Assembly: GCA_007258455.2 (NCBI GenBank)
Contig: VDFB02047230.1
Span: 152,281,307 to 152,345,306 of the forward strand
Direction of reading: 5' to 3'
Length of the DNA stretch: 64,000 nucleotides
Origin: Sequoia sempervirens
Taxonomy: Eukaryota > Streptophyta > Pinopsida > Cupressales > Cupressaceae
Below the pieces are notes generated by a model. The model was not told the DNA's origin. It did not search any database and saw only the letters and a list, made by a program, of their open reading frames with translations. This document shows, in pieces, positions 47,393 through 59,120 of the stretch. The stretch's first letter is position 1; the number at the start of each line of letters is the position of its first letter. The translations under genes were made by a program, and so were the position numbers.

Positions 47393-50300
47393 TTAGCTCC
47401 CTTCCCTATTATCCCCACTCTGATCTAGCTCTCCATGTACTTTCAAGAACACCCCATCCAAGTCGGCTACTGGTGGCAGAGGCAGAACCCTAAGTCGATT
47501 CTCAATGGATGCAATCTCTTCTCTTGACCGCTTGATCGACTTATCCCAATCTACCTTATACGTTAGGTATTTGTCAATAACTGCAAGGTAGGTGGCCGCA
47601 TCATCCAACTGGTGCTCAGAAGTAGACCCATCATCAAGTGGTGCATAAACATCAGCACACCCCTTCCTCAATTGTTCCAGATTCAAATATTTGGGTGTGA
47701 TCTTCCTTCTTCCTGTCATAATTTCAAAGAGAGTGATGGAGCCATTATAAACACTAGTTAGGGTATCATCAATCTGTCTTCTTTGTTTATAAATCTTCTT
47801 TAATACTTTCTGCCTAATCTACAATGCCTCATACCACTCCCATGGTTCAACAGCTCTAGAAGAAGGAAGGATCCCATCACTGACCAACCTGTCTCGAGTG
47901 TACTCCATTATAGTTATGGTTTTCTACAGAAGGATATTTGTATCCTCTTTATCTTGTGCCAACACAGCCTTCAACCACTCAGTTGCCATGACAACATCCT
48001 TTCATGTTGACAAGATCTCCATAATACCTTCATCACCCTTTATTTGCACTCCTTTCAACCAATTTGTAGTGGCAAGGGTGGAAGCTTTCATCCTCTCTAG
48101 CTCTACGATGGTCTCTTGAGGTAGAGGATTTGTAGCAGAGGAAGAAGGGTTGATGGATTGCAGGGGCTTCATTAATTCTTCCAAGCATTTCCTAATATTT
48201 TCATTTTCTCTCTTTTGTTGTTGCTTGGTCTTCACTTCCTTCCTCAATCTATCCACAATAACTGCACTGGAGTCCTCATAATCTTGAATGTCTTGCTCTA
48301 CCGATGTAGGCCCTAGATTGAAGGTTTGAATATTGTAATCCTTTCTAGCCACATCATCTCTATTTTTATCAGGAGCAGGGGTGGAAATGTGAACAACTCT
48401 ATCATGGGCTTTGTCCCTTTCAATCCTTGAGATCACCCTAGCCCTCTTCTTACCTTTATCTTTTCCAATTTTGGCTAGTAGTGCATCCCAATTTGGTGGA
48501 CTATCCTCCAGAACAACTTGTTTTCTTTTTATCTCCTTGTCCAACCACTCTGGAACCTACTTCTCAGCCTGCTTCTCCTCTTGTTGATCTTTAAGTTCCT
48601 CTATACTCAAATTATGTTCATCAGGAGTTTCATCTATTTTACTTTCTTCCTCTTCAACATGTTCCTACTCTTGTTCAGGTGATGGATCTTTCACTGCCTC
48701 AACTTCCCTTGGAGGAGATTCAACTTCTTCAGTTCTAACAGAAGAAATTGCATGTGCAACCATAGGGGACTATATTATCTTTCCAATTTCTACCTCTGCA
48801 TCGTAGAGGTCACCTTCATGAAACTCCCCCCCTCAGTATCGGGATGATTCCTAGCATCCTCTGACTCACCAGGTTTTCCTTGAGCTCCATGAGCAGAGGG
48901 CACATCATCATGATGTTCCTCATGAAAAACCACTGGAAGGAGATCTACTTCAGGTACACTATCCCTGGGAGAAGGAGTCCTAGACCTCCTTGCATATACC
49001 TTGTCCTTCTCCTCTGAACTTTCAACATTTATCATAGGTGAGGCAACCTCCTCCCCAACCTTGGAGCTTTCCTTCTCAAACAATTTTATAACTCTTCTCC
49101 TCTTGGGCACTGACACATCAACTTCAATATTTTTCCCTTCGATCCCCTTCTGCTCAGACTTCTTAGTTCTTGTCCTCTTCTTAGCCTTTGGTTTTCTCTA
49201 TTTTTCTGCTTCCTGGACCTCTGTTTCTTGGACAACTTTTATCTTGATTTTGAATGGAGAATCCATCTTACCCTTGCCCTTAGGATCCTATTCAGTAGAT
49301 TCCTCAAAGGTGGAGTGGGGATCCAAATCTCCCATTAGAGCATAGGTGCACTACACACCATTATTTTCCAGCTCCCATAGCTTATGCTTTAGCCACATCC
49401 TAGTGAATTTGAGAACTGGATCCACCAATTGTTTCAATTCTATCTTTTCCTCCTCTAACGAATCCACATCACCAATTGGTCTATCTTTTATGGCCTCATA
49501 GGCATGATCCTGGATCAATTTTCCATCATCTTCAAGCTAATCAGGAACTACCTTCACATTGTATAACCGAACTGACTCAACTAGAAGCCATGAGAACTTC
49601 TTCTTTCTGACCTCAAATTCATCACTGCAGTTGTCCCAATAGTCCTCCAAATTCACCTTATGGCAATACTCTTTACTGGCCTTCTTCTGAGCTTCTCCTA
49701 TAATATCAAACCTTGATCTCCTAGAATGAAAAGATAGACCAAGGGTACTCAATTCTTCCTCTGAAGACTGGGTGGAACCAATGGATGGAAAAACCTCTCT
49801 AGTGCCAATCCTTAGGGGAAAATCTCCACCAAATCTTGTCTTGTGTTTGTCCTTCTTGATGATAGCATCAAAGTCACAAATCTGCCTAGTTACTTCCAAC
49901 AAGATGATGTGATCAGTGGGATACCTTGGAAGTCAGTATGGGGCTCTCTGGCAGCCATCAACCGGAATGTAGGAGAAGGTTGGGAACTGAATGAACCATG
50001 CCCCATATTTCTAGATGAGTTCCTTAGCTAGGTCTAAAATCCTGACATGCTCTGCTTCCTGAAGCATTCTAGTGATATGCATGGTAAATGCATCATTTGC
50101 CCTCCTATAGTCTGAGCTCCCTAAATACAACTGAGGGTAAACCTCATAGATAATATCTTGTCCAAAAATTCCCTTTGTATCTAATCCTTTGTAGGGATGG
50201 AATCTTGCAAGTGCATAGACCAAATAGGAAGTGATTGTGAAGGTCCTTGTTTGCAACACATTGGTCAACTACTTGTGAATTACTTGGCTAATGACCCCTG

Positions 50301-50940
50301 CCCAATGATAGTTAATTTTCTCTTGTTCCATCCTTACAATCGCATGGCACATCCAATTATCAAATGTACCAGTACTCTTCAATCCATCCACCCTGCTAAG
50401 AAACGTGATGGCATCATAGTACTCTTTCTTGAATTTTGCTCAGAACAACTACTTGGGCAACTTGGAATAGTGAGACTTTGGCTTCTCCAGCCAAGAATTG
50501 ATAAGCTATTATGACTTCATAGTCTGATCATCGTAGAACTCTTGAGCTGCCTCAATGGTGAATCCAACCACATGAGATCTGTCTAGCATATCAAAGGTTT
50601 GGGCAATGGAGATCGGGTTGAGATTTACAACAACTCTCCCTTGAGGACCAATTATCCTCTATGTAACACTGTCATAGTACCTCGCACACTCCAGGACCAG
50701 CTCATAACACTGCACCGTAGAAGGGAAACCAGCAACATGGGACAAGCCTGATTCCATCATCCTTCTAGTCACCAAAGGAGAATCCTCAGCTGTCATTCTT
50801 TCTTTAAACTCTTCATAGTCCCAGAGGCCAACATTTGTATTAGTGACTTCTAACCAAACAGAAGTGATTTTACTCTCCCGGACCTTGCTCTTAATGTCTA
50901 GCTTTATCTTCTCTGCATCATATAATGAAGACCCAGTCAC
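47393..50940 (-). pseudogene. Long unknown ORF (about 1,180 codons) of insertion B, decayed
   Basis: One reading order on the minus strand, broken by about fifteen stops and a few shifts, runs from MTGSSLYDAEKIKLDIKS (50,940) to a final stop at 47,393. In order I see GPQGRVVVNLNPISIAQTF (about 50,630), FTITSYLVYALARFHPYKG, DYRRANDAFTMHITRMLQEA (50,130), LEDYWDN with RLYNVKVVPD (49,650-49,540), a Lys/Arg-rich segment (PKRRRVIKLF), an acidic Ser/Pro-rich stretch, KKRARVISRIE with VVHISTPAPDK (48,450-48,360), a coiled region (KEVKTKQQQKRENENI) and a C-terminus ending LDQSGDNREGS. Matching pieces exist at 20.4-22.1 and 30.4-33.0 kb and perhaps at 1-2.3 kb. I do not recognise any catalytic or nucleic-acid-binding domain. 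It may be the only protein of a non-autonomous LTR element. Possible splice sites before 50,940 were not resolved. Confidence 0.6.
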
Positions 50941-53256
50941 TGCCTTACTTGATTCAGCCTACACCCAACATGGAAATAATAATAAAAACCACAGGAAAGG
51001 GAAGGTTAATCCATCAAAACATTGTTAGAATGAACCTCATACAATCAAGGTGTTATTAAAATTCATATAAAATGACCACAACAAATTTTAGGTTTCAAGA
51101 CCATCCACGAAACCTGAGCCAGAGAGGAATTTCGGGAAATTCCAGACCGATCAGATTCCAATGGAATAACTAGGAAACACCTACTTAACCATTAAACCTG
51201 ATCATGATTAATCAATAAATCACATGGGAGATTAAAATATGACATAAAAATAATCATTAAATGTATCACAAATCAGAAACAAATTGAATTATCTCACGTT
51301 CCCTTAAGTTTCATCAGATCTCAGGAAAATTCGTGAGGGACGGATTTCCACGAAGAACAAGCCAGATTGCAATTTCGGGAAATCAGAGAGATGAAAATTT
51401 TTGGAGAAATTTAGACTTGACGGAAGTCCGTGGTTAGGGAAAAATTCTGAACCAATCGGATTCCGGGAATGAAGGTTTCACTTGGACCAAACAAATTCAT
51501 TTGGAAAGAAGTCACATCGAGCGAGGCATGTCTTGCCAAACAGTGGTATAGAAAACATATCGGTATGACCAAAGGGGAGTCGGGGTAAGGTCTTGGCAAA
51601 TATTTCTTGTCTCACCAACTTTCGGGGTCCCAGTAAATACTTCGGCTAGACTAAATTTTTTTCATATCAGGTCTCGGCGACTAGCGATAGGTTTTTGAAT
51701 TTGGCCAAAGGTCTTGCCAACTACATAATGTTTTGTCGACAATAGGAAGTCCCATTGGCAGAGCTCACCAAGGAAGGAAGGCATCGCCGTGAGGTATTAC
51801 CGACCGCTGGTAGTCACGCTAAAAGTGTAGGTCTCAGAAAGAGTTATGATCTCACCGAAAGGTCTCAGCAAAGCACGAATGTCTTAGTGAAGCAAATGAA
51901 TATTAGTATAACCAATGGATTCTGCTATGACCTCTTGCTGACTAATGCTTGTCTTGCCAAAGGCATATGAAAATGTATGTCGATGAGAGATTTTCCTACG
52001 GGATGAGGTCTCGACGAATCCTCCTTGTCTCGCCAACTTACATAAAAGACTTTATCGGTGTGAGAAACGATCCCATCACAGTGATCAAATATGAACTTAG
52101 GAAGATTTATCAGTGAAATACAAGGTGATCGGTATGACATTCCCCTGACTTTGAAGGGTCACAGCGAAGAAAATTCGAAAGGGACAGAGAGTCACGATTT
52201 CACCTAGACACCGAACCAATGCATAACTTTGACATGTTTAACTCAGGACCAGTCAGGGATGGACCTTTCATAGATTTTCTTTGCGTTTTAGGCCTGTTTT
52301 AAGATGAAATAACATGGAATGACATTATCCTTAGTTTAAAACCCTATTCATCTGCCATTAGCGCATAGGAAAGCTTAGAACTCAGCTATTTCAACTGCTA
52401 AGTCACTAATAAGGTTTACTAATTACTCTTAGGCAAGATTCATTAAAATGCGAATAGACAAGTGAGTTCAAAACTTACCCAAGAGATGACAAATAATGCA
52501 ATATTGAATAACCCTAGCATGACATGATCAAATACGTAGGAATTCGAATCCCACAGGCTCATAATATCAATGTGCCATTCATAATTCCTAATCAAAGGTA
52601 GGGCAAATAAAACATACCATTGTGATGCAGGGATCTATCTTAGAAATAGCAAATGTGAAGCCCAATGGCATCCACAAAGAACAGAGGCGAGAATGCACAA
52701 GAAATCACCACCAATCGATTAGTAATTAGCCTGAATATCCCAAAACAAAACCAACCAAAAGCTCAAAGAAAAAACTCTAAGGATGCAGTTCTCAACTCAG
52801 ATAGTGGCAAATAGTAAGCATGATTGCATAAAAGATCTCAGAAATCAAGTTAAATACACCCTTCAGAGCACACACGAAGTCATTAATGTAATCAATAAGA
52901 CAGTCAGAAAACCTGGGAAGCTGACGACGGGGTGAAACCCAGGAAAATACGGCCCATGTGGAAATCCATGAATACCGAAAATCCCTGAACAACAAGGGTC
53001 CAACCAGAATCCAAGTGGGATCTAGGAAAATCCGACCAAGGCGAAAAATCCCGAGTCCGAGCAAAAGCCCAAAATTTGTCCAGAACTTAAGATTTTCGAT
53101 AAATAACCCAAGGGAGACACTTAGGCAATCAAAACAAACCTTTTAAGCACATGCCTAAATAAGAAAAAACCTCAAAAGAAAGGGCCTAAAACCAAAAAAT
53201 GAAGCGAAAGAGGGTCCTTGCTTTTAGCAGGGCGTGTGTGCAAAAACTGTACAACA
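50941..53256 (-). repeat. Right terminal region of insertion B (probable 5' LTR and leader)
   Basis: On the minus strand it starts TGTTGTACAGTTTTTGCAC and leads into the unknown ORF. CpG is more frequent here than in most of the window. The stretch 51,530-52,050 has about ten degenerate copies of GTCTyGsCrA (for example GTCTTGCCAA and GTCTCGGCGA) in both senses. The LTR/leader boundary and the primer site are not identified. I found no copy of its end at the left side of the insertion. Confidence 0.5.
51530..52050. repeat. Cluster of degenerate GTCTyGsCrA motifs
   Basis: GTCTTGCCAA, GTCTTGGCAA, GTCTCACCAA, GTCTCGGCGA, GTCTTGCCAA, GTCTCAGCAA, GTCTTGCCAA, GTCTCGACGA and GTCTCGCCAA occur at irregular spacings of 20-90 bp. 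They look like a worn tandem repeat inside the terminal region of B. Confidence 0.5.
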
Positions 53257-53261
53257 GGCAT
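53257..53261. other. Right target-site duplication of insertion B
   Basis: This GGCAT copy matches 42,432-42,436, directly after ACAACA. Confidence 0.85.
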
Positions 53262-53800
53262 GTCTAAAAGATGACTTCCTGCTTCCAAACATTGATATGA
53301 TAGTAGAAATGATAGCTGGACATGAAATGTTGTCACTAATAGATGGATTCTTAGGGTACAATCAGATTATGATAGCTAAAGAGGACCAACATAAAACAAC
53401 CTTCACTTGTCCATGGGGGACTTACTGTTGGAACATTATGCCATTCGGCTTAAAGAATGCTGGAGCAACATATCAAAGGGCCATGACATTGATATTCCAT
53501 GACATGACCCATAAGATGGTCGAAGATTATGTTGATGACATTCTAGCTAAATCTAGAAAGAGAAAAGATCACATAGTAACCCTAAGTGCCATCTTTGATA
53601 GGCTGGAAGAGTACAAGGTCAAATTAAACCCAAAGAAGTGTGTCTTCGGCATATAATTAGGAAAATTGCTAAGATATATAGTGTCAATGTGAGGTATCGA
53701 GGTAGATCCAGCAAAGGTAAAAGCAATCCTCGAGATGGAGGCACCAAAAACATTAAAACAATTGAGAGGTATCCAAGGCAGGCTCCAATCCATTTGAAGA
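53257..53800 (+). pseudogene. Element A RT, C-terminal part
   Basis: It continues the RT from insertion B: DDFLLPNIDMIVEMIAGHEM, DGFLGYNQIMIAKEDQHKTT, MPFGLKNAGATYQRAM, the intact catalytic YVDD (53,528-53,539) and KLNPKKCVFGI. A TAA after FGI (about 53,656) interrupts it. The same frame continues with PAKVKAILEMEAP and ADKQNPYSHLL. Both palm aspartates are intact, so the enzyme was probably functional when B arrived. Confidence 0.9.
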
Positions 53801-54241
53801 TTCATAGAACAATTGGCGGACAAACAGAACCCATATTCTCACCTACTCCACAAGGGAGTAGTGTACAAATGGGATAAAAAGTGTGAAGAGGCATTCAAAA
53901 AAATCAAAGAATATCTATTGACACCATCGGTGTTAATGTCACCAATCCCAAGAAAACCATTGATTCTATATGTGTCAACAATAGTAGTAGCCCTTAGAGC
54001 TCTCTTAGCTCAGCATGACAAAAATGGAACAGAAAGGGCTATCTATTACATTAGAAAAACAATGGTTGGGCATGAGCTAATCTATTCATTCATCGAGAAA
54101 GCATTCCTCATAGTAGTTTTTGCATCACAGAAATTTAGACATTACATGTTGGCACATAAAATAAAACTCATTGCCAAAATTGAGCCTCTCAAGTATCTAC
54201 TACCAAAGGAAATACTCACAAGAGAATGGCCAAATGGGTGA
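53801..54241 (+). pseudogene. Element A first RNase H (Ty3/gypsy type)
   Basis: EEAFKKIKEYLLTPSVLMSP leads into PLILYVSTIVVALRALLAQ and RAIYYIRKTMVGHEL, then AFLIVVFASQKFRHYMLAHK. This is the standard gypsy RNase H layout. The usual first Asp (LYVD or LYLA type) is Val-Ser here, so catalysis is doubtful. A frameshift near 54,220 leads to the next domain in another frame. Confidence 0.75.
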
Positions 54242-54930
54242 TGATTTTGTTAGAATATAACATCAAATATATGGAGCAGAAAGTAATCAAAGGCCAAGTC
54301 ATCGCAGATCAACTTGTAGAAGCACCAATCTATTCAGAGAACCCTCTCATATCAGAGTTTCCAAATGAATCTATTTTCAATCTCAATGTAGCTGACCACT
54401 AGAAAATGTACTTCGATGGCTCATACTTGCATCATGGATTAGGAGTTGGTTTCTTCTTCATCACCCCACAAGGGGATTGCATACCAAGGACCTACAAACT
54501 GGCATTTCCCTGCACCAATAACATTGCAGAATATGAGGCTTTAACCATAGGTCTCAAAATAGTAGTATAGTGGAACATTATAGCTCTCAAAGTATACAAA
54601 GACTCCCAATTGATAATAAATCAAGTGAACGGTGAATATCAGACCAAGGACAACAAGCTCACTCCATACAATAAATTGGTGGAAACTCTTAAAGAATCCT
54701 TCATTGAAATAACATTTGAGCATACTCTTAGAACCAACAACAAAGCAGCAGATGCCATGGAAATAATTGGATCCTTGCTCGACATCCCCCATAACATTCC
54801 AAAATATGAATTCCTGATTGAGCAGCTTCTCATGCCTGCATTCGAGGTACCAAAATTAGAATATGTGTGTGAAATCATTGGTCCCAGCGATCCTTGGTAT
54901 CATAACATTTACACATACCTTCGTATATAG
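54242..54930 (+). pseudogene. Element A second, archaeal-type RNase H, in the usual Tat position
   Basis: After a linker (KGQVIADQLVEAP) comes MYFDGSYLHHGLGVGFFF (Asp at 54,415), NNIAEYEALTIGLKIV (Glu), VYKDSQLIINQVNGEY (Asp) and RTNNKAADAMEIIG (final Asp). All four acidic positions are kept. Two stops interrupt the domain (before KMYFDG and after KIVV). This domain between RNase H and integrase is the hallmark of plant Tat elements. Compare element F, where the same fold precedes RT. Confidence 0.85.
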
Positions 54931-56148
54931 GAGTGATACCCGCCAACTTACCCTCAAACCTAAAATGAATCTTTGTAAAAAAAGAATCCATATTTGTCAT
55001 CCTAGGAGATACCCTATATCGTAGAAGCATAGAAGGAACCCTGCTACACTGCTTAAACACTGAGGAGGCATTAACCACTCTAACTAAAGTACATAATAGT
55101 ATCTGTGGTTCGCACTCAAGTGGAATGACCATAGCCAAGAAACTACTGAGGATGGGGTATTATTGGCCCACAATGGAACAAGAGGCACATGACTATGCTA
55201 GAAGGTGTCTACAATGTCAACAGCATGAGGACCTCATCCATGCTCCAGCTCAAGAGCTTCATCCTATCATCACACCATGGCCCTTTTCATAGTGGGGACT
55301 TGATCTCATTGGAAAAATTACACCCACTTCATCTAACGGCCAAAAATTCATCATAACCACAACAGAGTACTTTACTAAGTGGGTAGAAGCCATACCCATG
55401 ACGTATATAACTGGAAAGAAGATTTCAAAGTTCATCCTGAACTATCTCATTTTCTAATATGGTGTTCCACAAGCCATTATATCAGATAATGGGACACCAT
55501 TTAAGAATCAGGAGGTTCGCGACTTATGCAAAAAATTCAAAATCCAACATCGCTTCTCCACCCTATACTATCCCCAAGGCAATGGCCAAGTAGAAACTAC
55601 AAACAAAACCATTCTAAAAATCCTCAAGAAAATAGTCAATGATGTAGGTCATGATTGGCATTTACAGCTTAATCCCACCCTCTGGGCCTATCGAACCAGC
55701 ATCCACACACCCACCGGCGCCACCCCTTTCTCCCTGGTCTATGGATAAGAAGCAATACTCCCCATTGAGATTGAGATGCCATCACTCAAGATATCATTGC
55801 AAAACCTCATCACAGATGAAGAGTACCAAGTATCAAGATTGAATGAGTTGGAGCTACTAGATGAGTGACAGATAGATTCTTTGAATCATTTGCAAGTCTA
55901 TTAGAATAGACTCAAAAGGAGCTACAATAAGAAAATCAAAAGTAGTACGTTCCAAATCAGAGAATTGGTATTAAAGGAGAATCAAAAGAATGTCTAAAAC
56001 CCAAATAGCAAAGGCAAGTTTGAACCCATTTGGTTGGGACCATTCATTATCATAGCAAGTTATAAGTCAGGGGCATATCAGTTATCAACACCTGAAGGGG
56101 AACCTCTGCAAGATCCCATGAATAGCTCTCACCTCAAATAGTTTCATG
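54931..56148 (+). pseudogene. Element A integrase, catalytic triad intact but frame broken
   Basis: The zinc-binding part (55,077-55,227) has KVHNSICGSHSSGM, GYYWPTMEQEA and RRCLQCQQHE. The core has WGLDLIG (Asp at 55,302), IISDNGTPF (Asp at 55,485) and GQVETTNK (Glu at 55,593), giving D-60-D-35-E. The C-terminal part reads WAYRTSIHTPTGATPFSLVY, then LGPFIIIASYKSGAYQL and NSSHLK, ending at 56,148. Stops appear where relatives have Gln, Arg or other residues (PWPFS-stop-WGLD, LDE-stop-Q, VY-stop-N), so the gene is dead although no catalytic residue is lost. No chromodomain is seen. Confidence 0.9.
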
Positions 56149-56794
56149 CCTAAATCATTCAAGGTATATAACCAAAAATCCAAAAAATCAGAAAATGTCC
56201 TGAAAAAATGGTTACCTTGGTGAAAACCTGGCAAACAGGCGTCTTGGTAAGAACAAAAAGAAAAAAATCCAAAAAAAGAAAAAAATCCAAAAAAATTAGA
56301 AAAAGGATTGAAAATAGTAAAGAGAAAAAATCGTCCTCTAGTGAAAACCACTTCGGTAGCACTTTGGACAAGTACCTTGGTGAAAACCTGGAAAACAGGC
56401 ACCTTGTGTAAATAAGCACTTTCCATCCACCAGGATATTTATGGCTTGTTCTGCATCACCCATCCATCATATTTCCATCATCCATCGCATTCAGATCTCC
56501 ATCCATCACTCATCCACCTGCATCATGGCTTGGTCCTATTTTTGTATCATGATCCCTCTTAGTACTACTTGGTCCATTCTCAAGGTCAGCTTGTCCTGCC
56601 TTTATCGGAGTAGTATATTGCATCACACTGGGGGCATGTTCTTATCAGATTGGATTCGTGTATGTTCTTAAAGTCCTCTCAAAATCCAAAAACATCAAAA
56701 TATCAAAAAATCCAAAAACATTCAAAACATATCAAAATCCCAAAAATATGTCAAAAAGTCAAAAAAAAGTCAAAAAAAAATTTGTCTTGTCAAA

Positions 56795-56971
56795 CTACGT
56801 CATCTCTGAGCTTGAACGTAGGCAAGGTTGATCTTTGATCATCCCCTGAGACAACTAGGTTAGTCCTATAGGAGTCTGTCATAATAAACTGACATCTCAT
56901 CATGTATATCATCATCTGTAAATCAGTCAACTTGTCAGTCAAACTACGTGGTCTCTTCCTGTATAACGTAA
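56795..56971 (+). repeat. Two hairpin motif copies in the 3' region of element A
   Basis: CTACGT (56,795-56,800) pairs with ACGTAG (56,816-56,821); CTACGT (56,944-56,949) faces ACGTAA (56,966-56,971). Each is followed by GCAAGGYTRATC and a GATCA repeat, as in element D. Confidence 0.6.
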
Positions 56972-58119
56972 GCAAGGCTAATCTGTTGATCAGCCCTCGA
57001 GGCCCCTATGATAGGTCTTTAGGTTAGTCTCTTGGTCAAAATATCGAAAAACACCAAAACATTTGGAAAATCAAAAAATTAAAACATTTACAAAATCCCA
57101 AAAATACCAAAAACAGCCTCAAAACATCTCAAAAAGATAAAAAACATCCAAATATTTGAAAAAATATATCTGTCTCATCTCGCTTGCACCCGCAATAACA
57201 TCACTCATAATAAATGATCGTCATCCTCAATCTTCAGTAAGATCATCAGAAACAAGTCTAGCAGGTCAACAGTGAAAACTCAAAATCATCAAGTCTTAGG
57301 TCTAAGTCAGTATGTAAGCAAGTTGGTCAACTCTTTGTGTTGATAACTCATCATCCAATTGGTCCCATATCAATCATCATTTAGAATTCTTTGGATAAAT
57401 GAAATGGCGTGCCGCCATCAACTAACATGTCCTAGGATGAATCCTTCCTACAATGGGCATTATCTTTTGGCAATAATTTTGGTCCTTATCCTTAGAAAAC
57501 ACATCCTCTTTTGGTTAGCGGTATTGAAGAACATCGGTGAGTTTGTTTACTTTGTCTTTATCTTTTCACTTATCTTAGTGCGCTCATTCCAAGGACTTCT
57601 TAATGATATCCGAACAAGAGGATTTAGAAAAATAGGAATGGGGAAATGATCAATATCTTTTGTTTGTTGTGCTTGTTGGATGTTCTTGTAATATAACCTT
57701 GGCAAATACTTGCCTTTTTAGTTATGTATTGAGGGTGTTTTGAACAACTTGTTGACTATTGCATTGAAAGGTTGTACCTTTCCGTGTTTTGGCCCGAGGT
57801 GTTTGAAAAGTCCAAAGTGCATCCTAGCAAGGTTTTCATATGTCAGGTGTGAACAAGGATACTCCTATCTGCTTGTCAAGTCAAATTCCATCACACTAGG
57901 TACAACACCATCCTGGTTTTCTATACCTTGATACATCGTACCACGTGTTTTATCAAACATAAGGAAATCGGCCCTTTGAAAATCCTAATTCCTCAAAAAG
58001 AAAATCATCATCATCATCATTTTCATTTTCATCATCTTGTGTCTTGTTGAAATGACTTCTTCTCTTCCATCCCTTCTTACTCATCGCACTAACAAGGTAC
58101 TATGGCAGTTGTTCATCAC

Positions 58120-59120
58120 CATCGTCATTGATCCTACATCCACAAATCATTAGCATATCACATCAACATATCATATAGGAAACATATGCATTACATTTCC
58201 ATCATCATATAAACATGTTATTATAAGCATTTTTTTTATAGATAAGCACATCCATTTCCATTACATTGCATAACATTGCATTTATCACATAAATCATCAC
58301 ATAACATTAATTTTCATTTCATAACCATTTCACATTACCACCTACTATATAATCATACAAAATAGGTACATAAGCATCATTGATAATCCATCGCATACAT
58401 ACTTGCATAACATCATAAGGTCATCTCACACATTTCGTTCATATTACATTATGCATCATCATGCCACTTTGCATTAACATATCATTGCATCTTATTAAAT
58501 GAATCACATACATTACATTATCATTTAATATGTTTAGGATAATAATATTTTTTATTCTAAGCATCTTAAAAAACCATCTCATTTGCATTACATAAAACCA
58601 TCTCATTTGCATCATATCACAACCATTGCATTCACATTACATCATCCATTTCATCTCATAAATAGCATCATAAATCATTCATTGCATAAATCATTACACA
58701 TCATTATAAGCATAAATAAGAACATGAGAATTCATTACATACAAAGTGTACATCCATCCATAATCATTTCATATATTAGCAAGATTCACATATCATTTCG
58801 CGCATACACCATAGATCATTTCCATATCATTTTGCATATTACATTCCACATATCACATCACCATTTGCATAAATATAAATAGATGATCATATAGACAACA
58901 TCATTGCACATCACATAAATACATCTGCATATCATAAGCTAACATAATATAGATCTGTTAGTCATAATCATTACATAATGCATACAACATATAACATCAT
59001 AAACATCATTGCACAACATATAGAAATAAAATCATCCATGCATAAATAAATGGTACACATCACATCATATCAAAATAATCATCGGCTCATATATATATCA
59101 TCAATAATATAACTATCATA
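58120..59120. repeat. CAT/ATCA-rich low-complexity stretch, about 1 kb
   Basis: Nearly every line consists of CATNN, ATCACAT and ACATTACAT-type runs (for example ATCATCACATAACATTA). No exact long tandem period. Open frames within it (58,583-58,882) are His/Ile-rich artefacts of composition. Confidence 0.75.

Larger units (their letters stand above)
42437..53256 (-). mobile_element. Insertion B: 10,820 bp composite element in the RT of element A
   Basis: It starts TGTTGATGGTG, ends CTGTACAACA, and is flanked by 5 bp GGCAT copies, so the whole block entered as, or grew from, one LTR-type insertion. The TGTTG and CAACA ends are mutual inverse repeats. It contains a 3.6 kb minus-strand ORF (50,940-47,393), the 3' end of a plus-strand gypsy element (D), and distinct left and right terminal regions. 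I could not align the left and right terminal regions as a matching LTR pair, so later insertion or loss has probably changed one side. Orientation is taken from the main ORF. Confidence 0.75.

Noticed and set aside
42437..53256. Left and right termini of insertion B as a matching LTR pair
   Set aside because: By eye I could not find TGTTGATGG near the right end or GTACAACA near the left; a computed alignment is needed.
54541..55138. Minus-strand frames over the second RNase H and integrase start
   Set aside because: They are shadows of the plus-strand coding sequence of element A.
56085..56426. Phe-rich minus-strand and Lys-rich plus-strand frames
   Set aside because: Both derive from AAAAAATCC repeats after pol.
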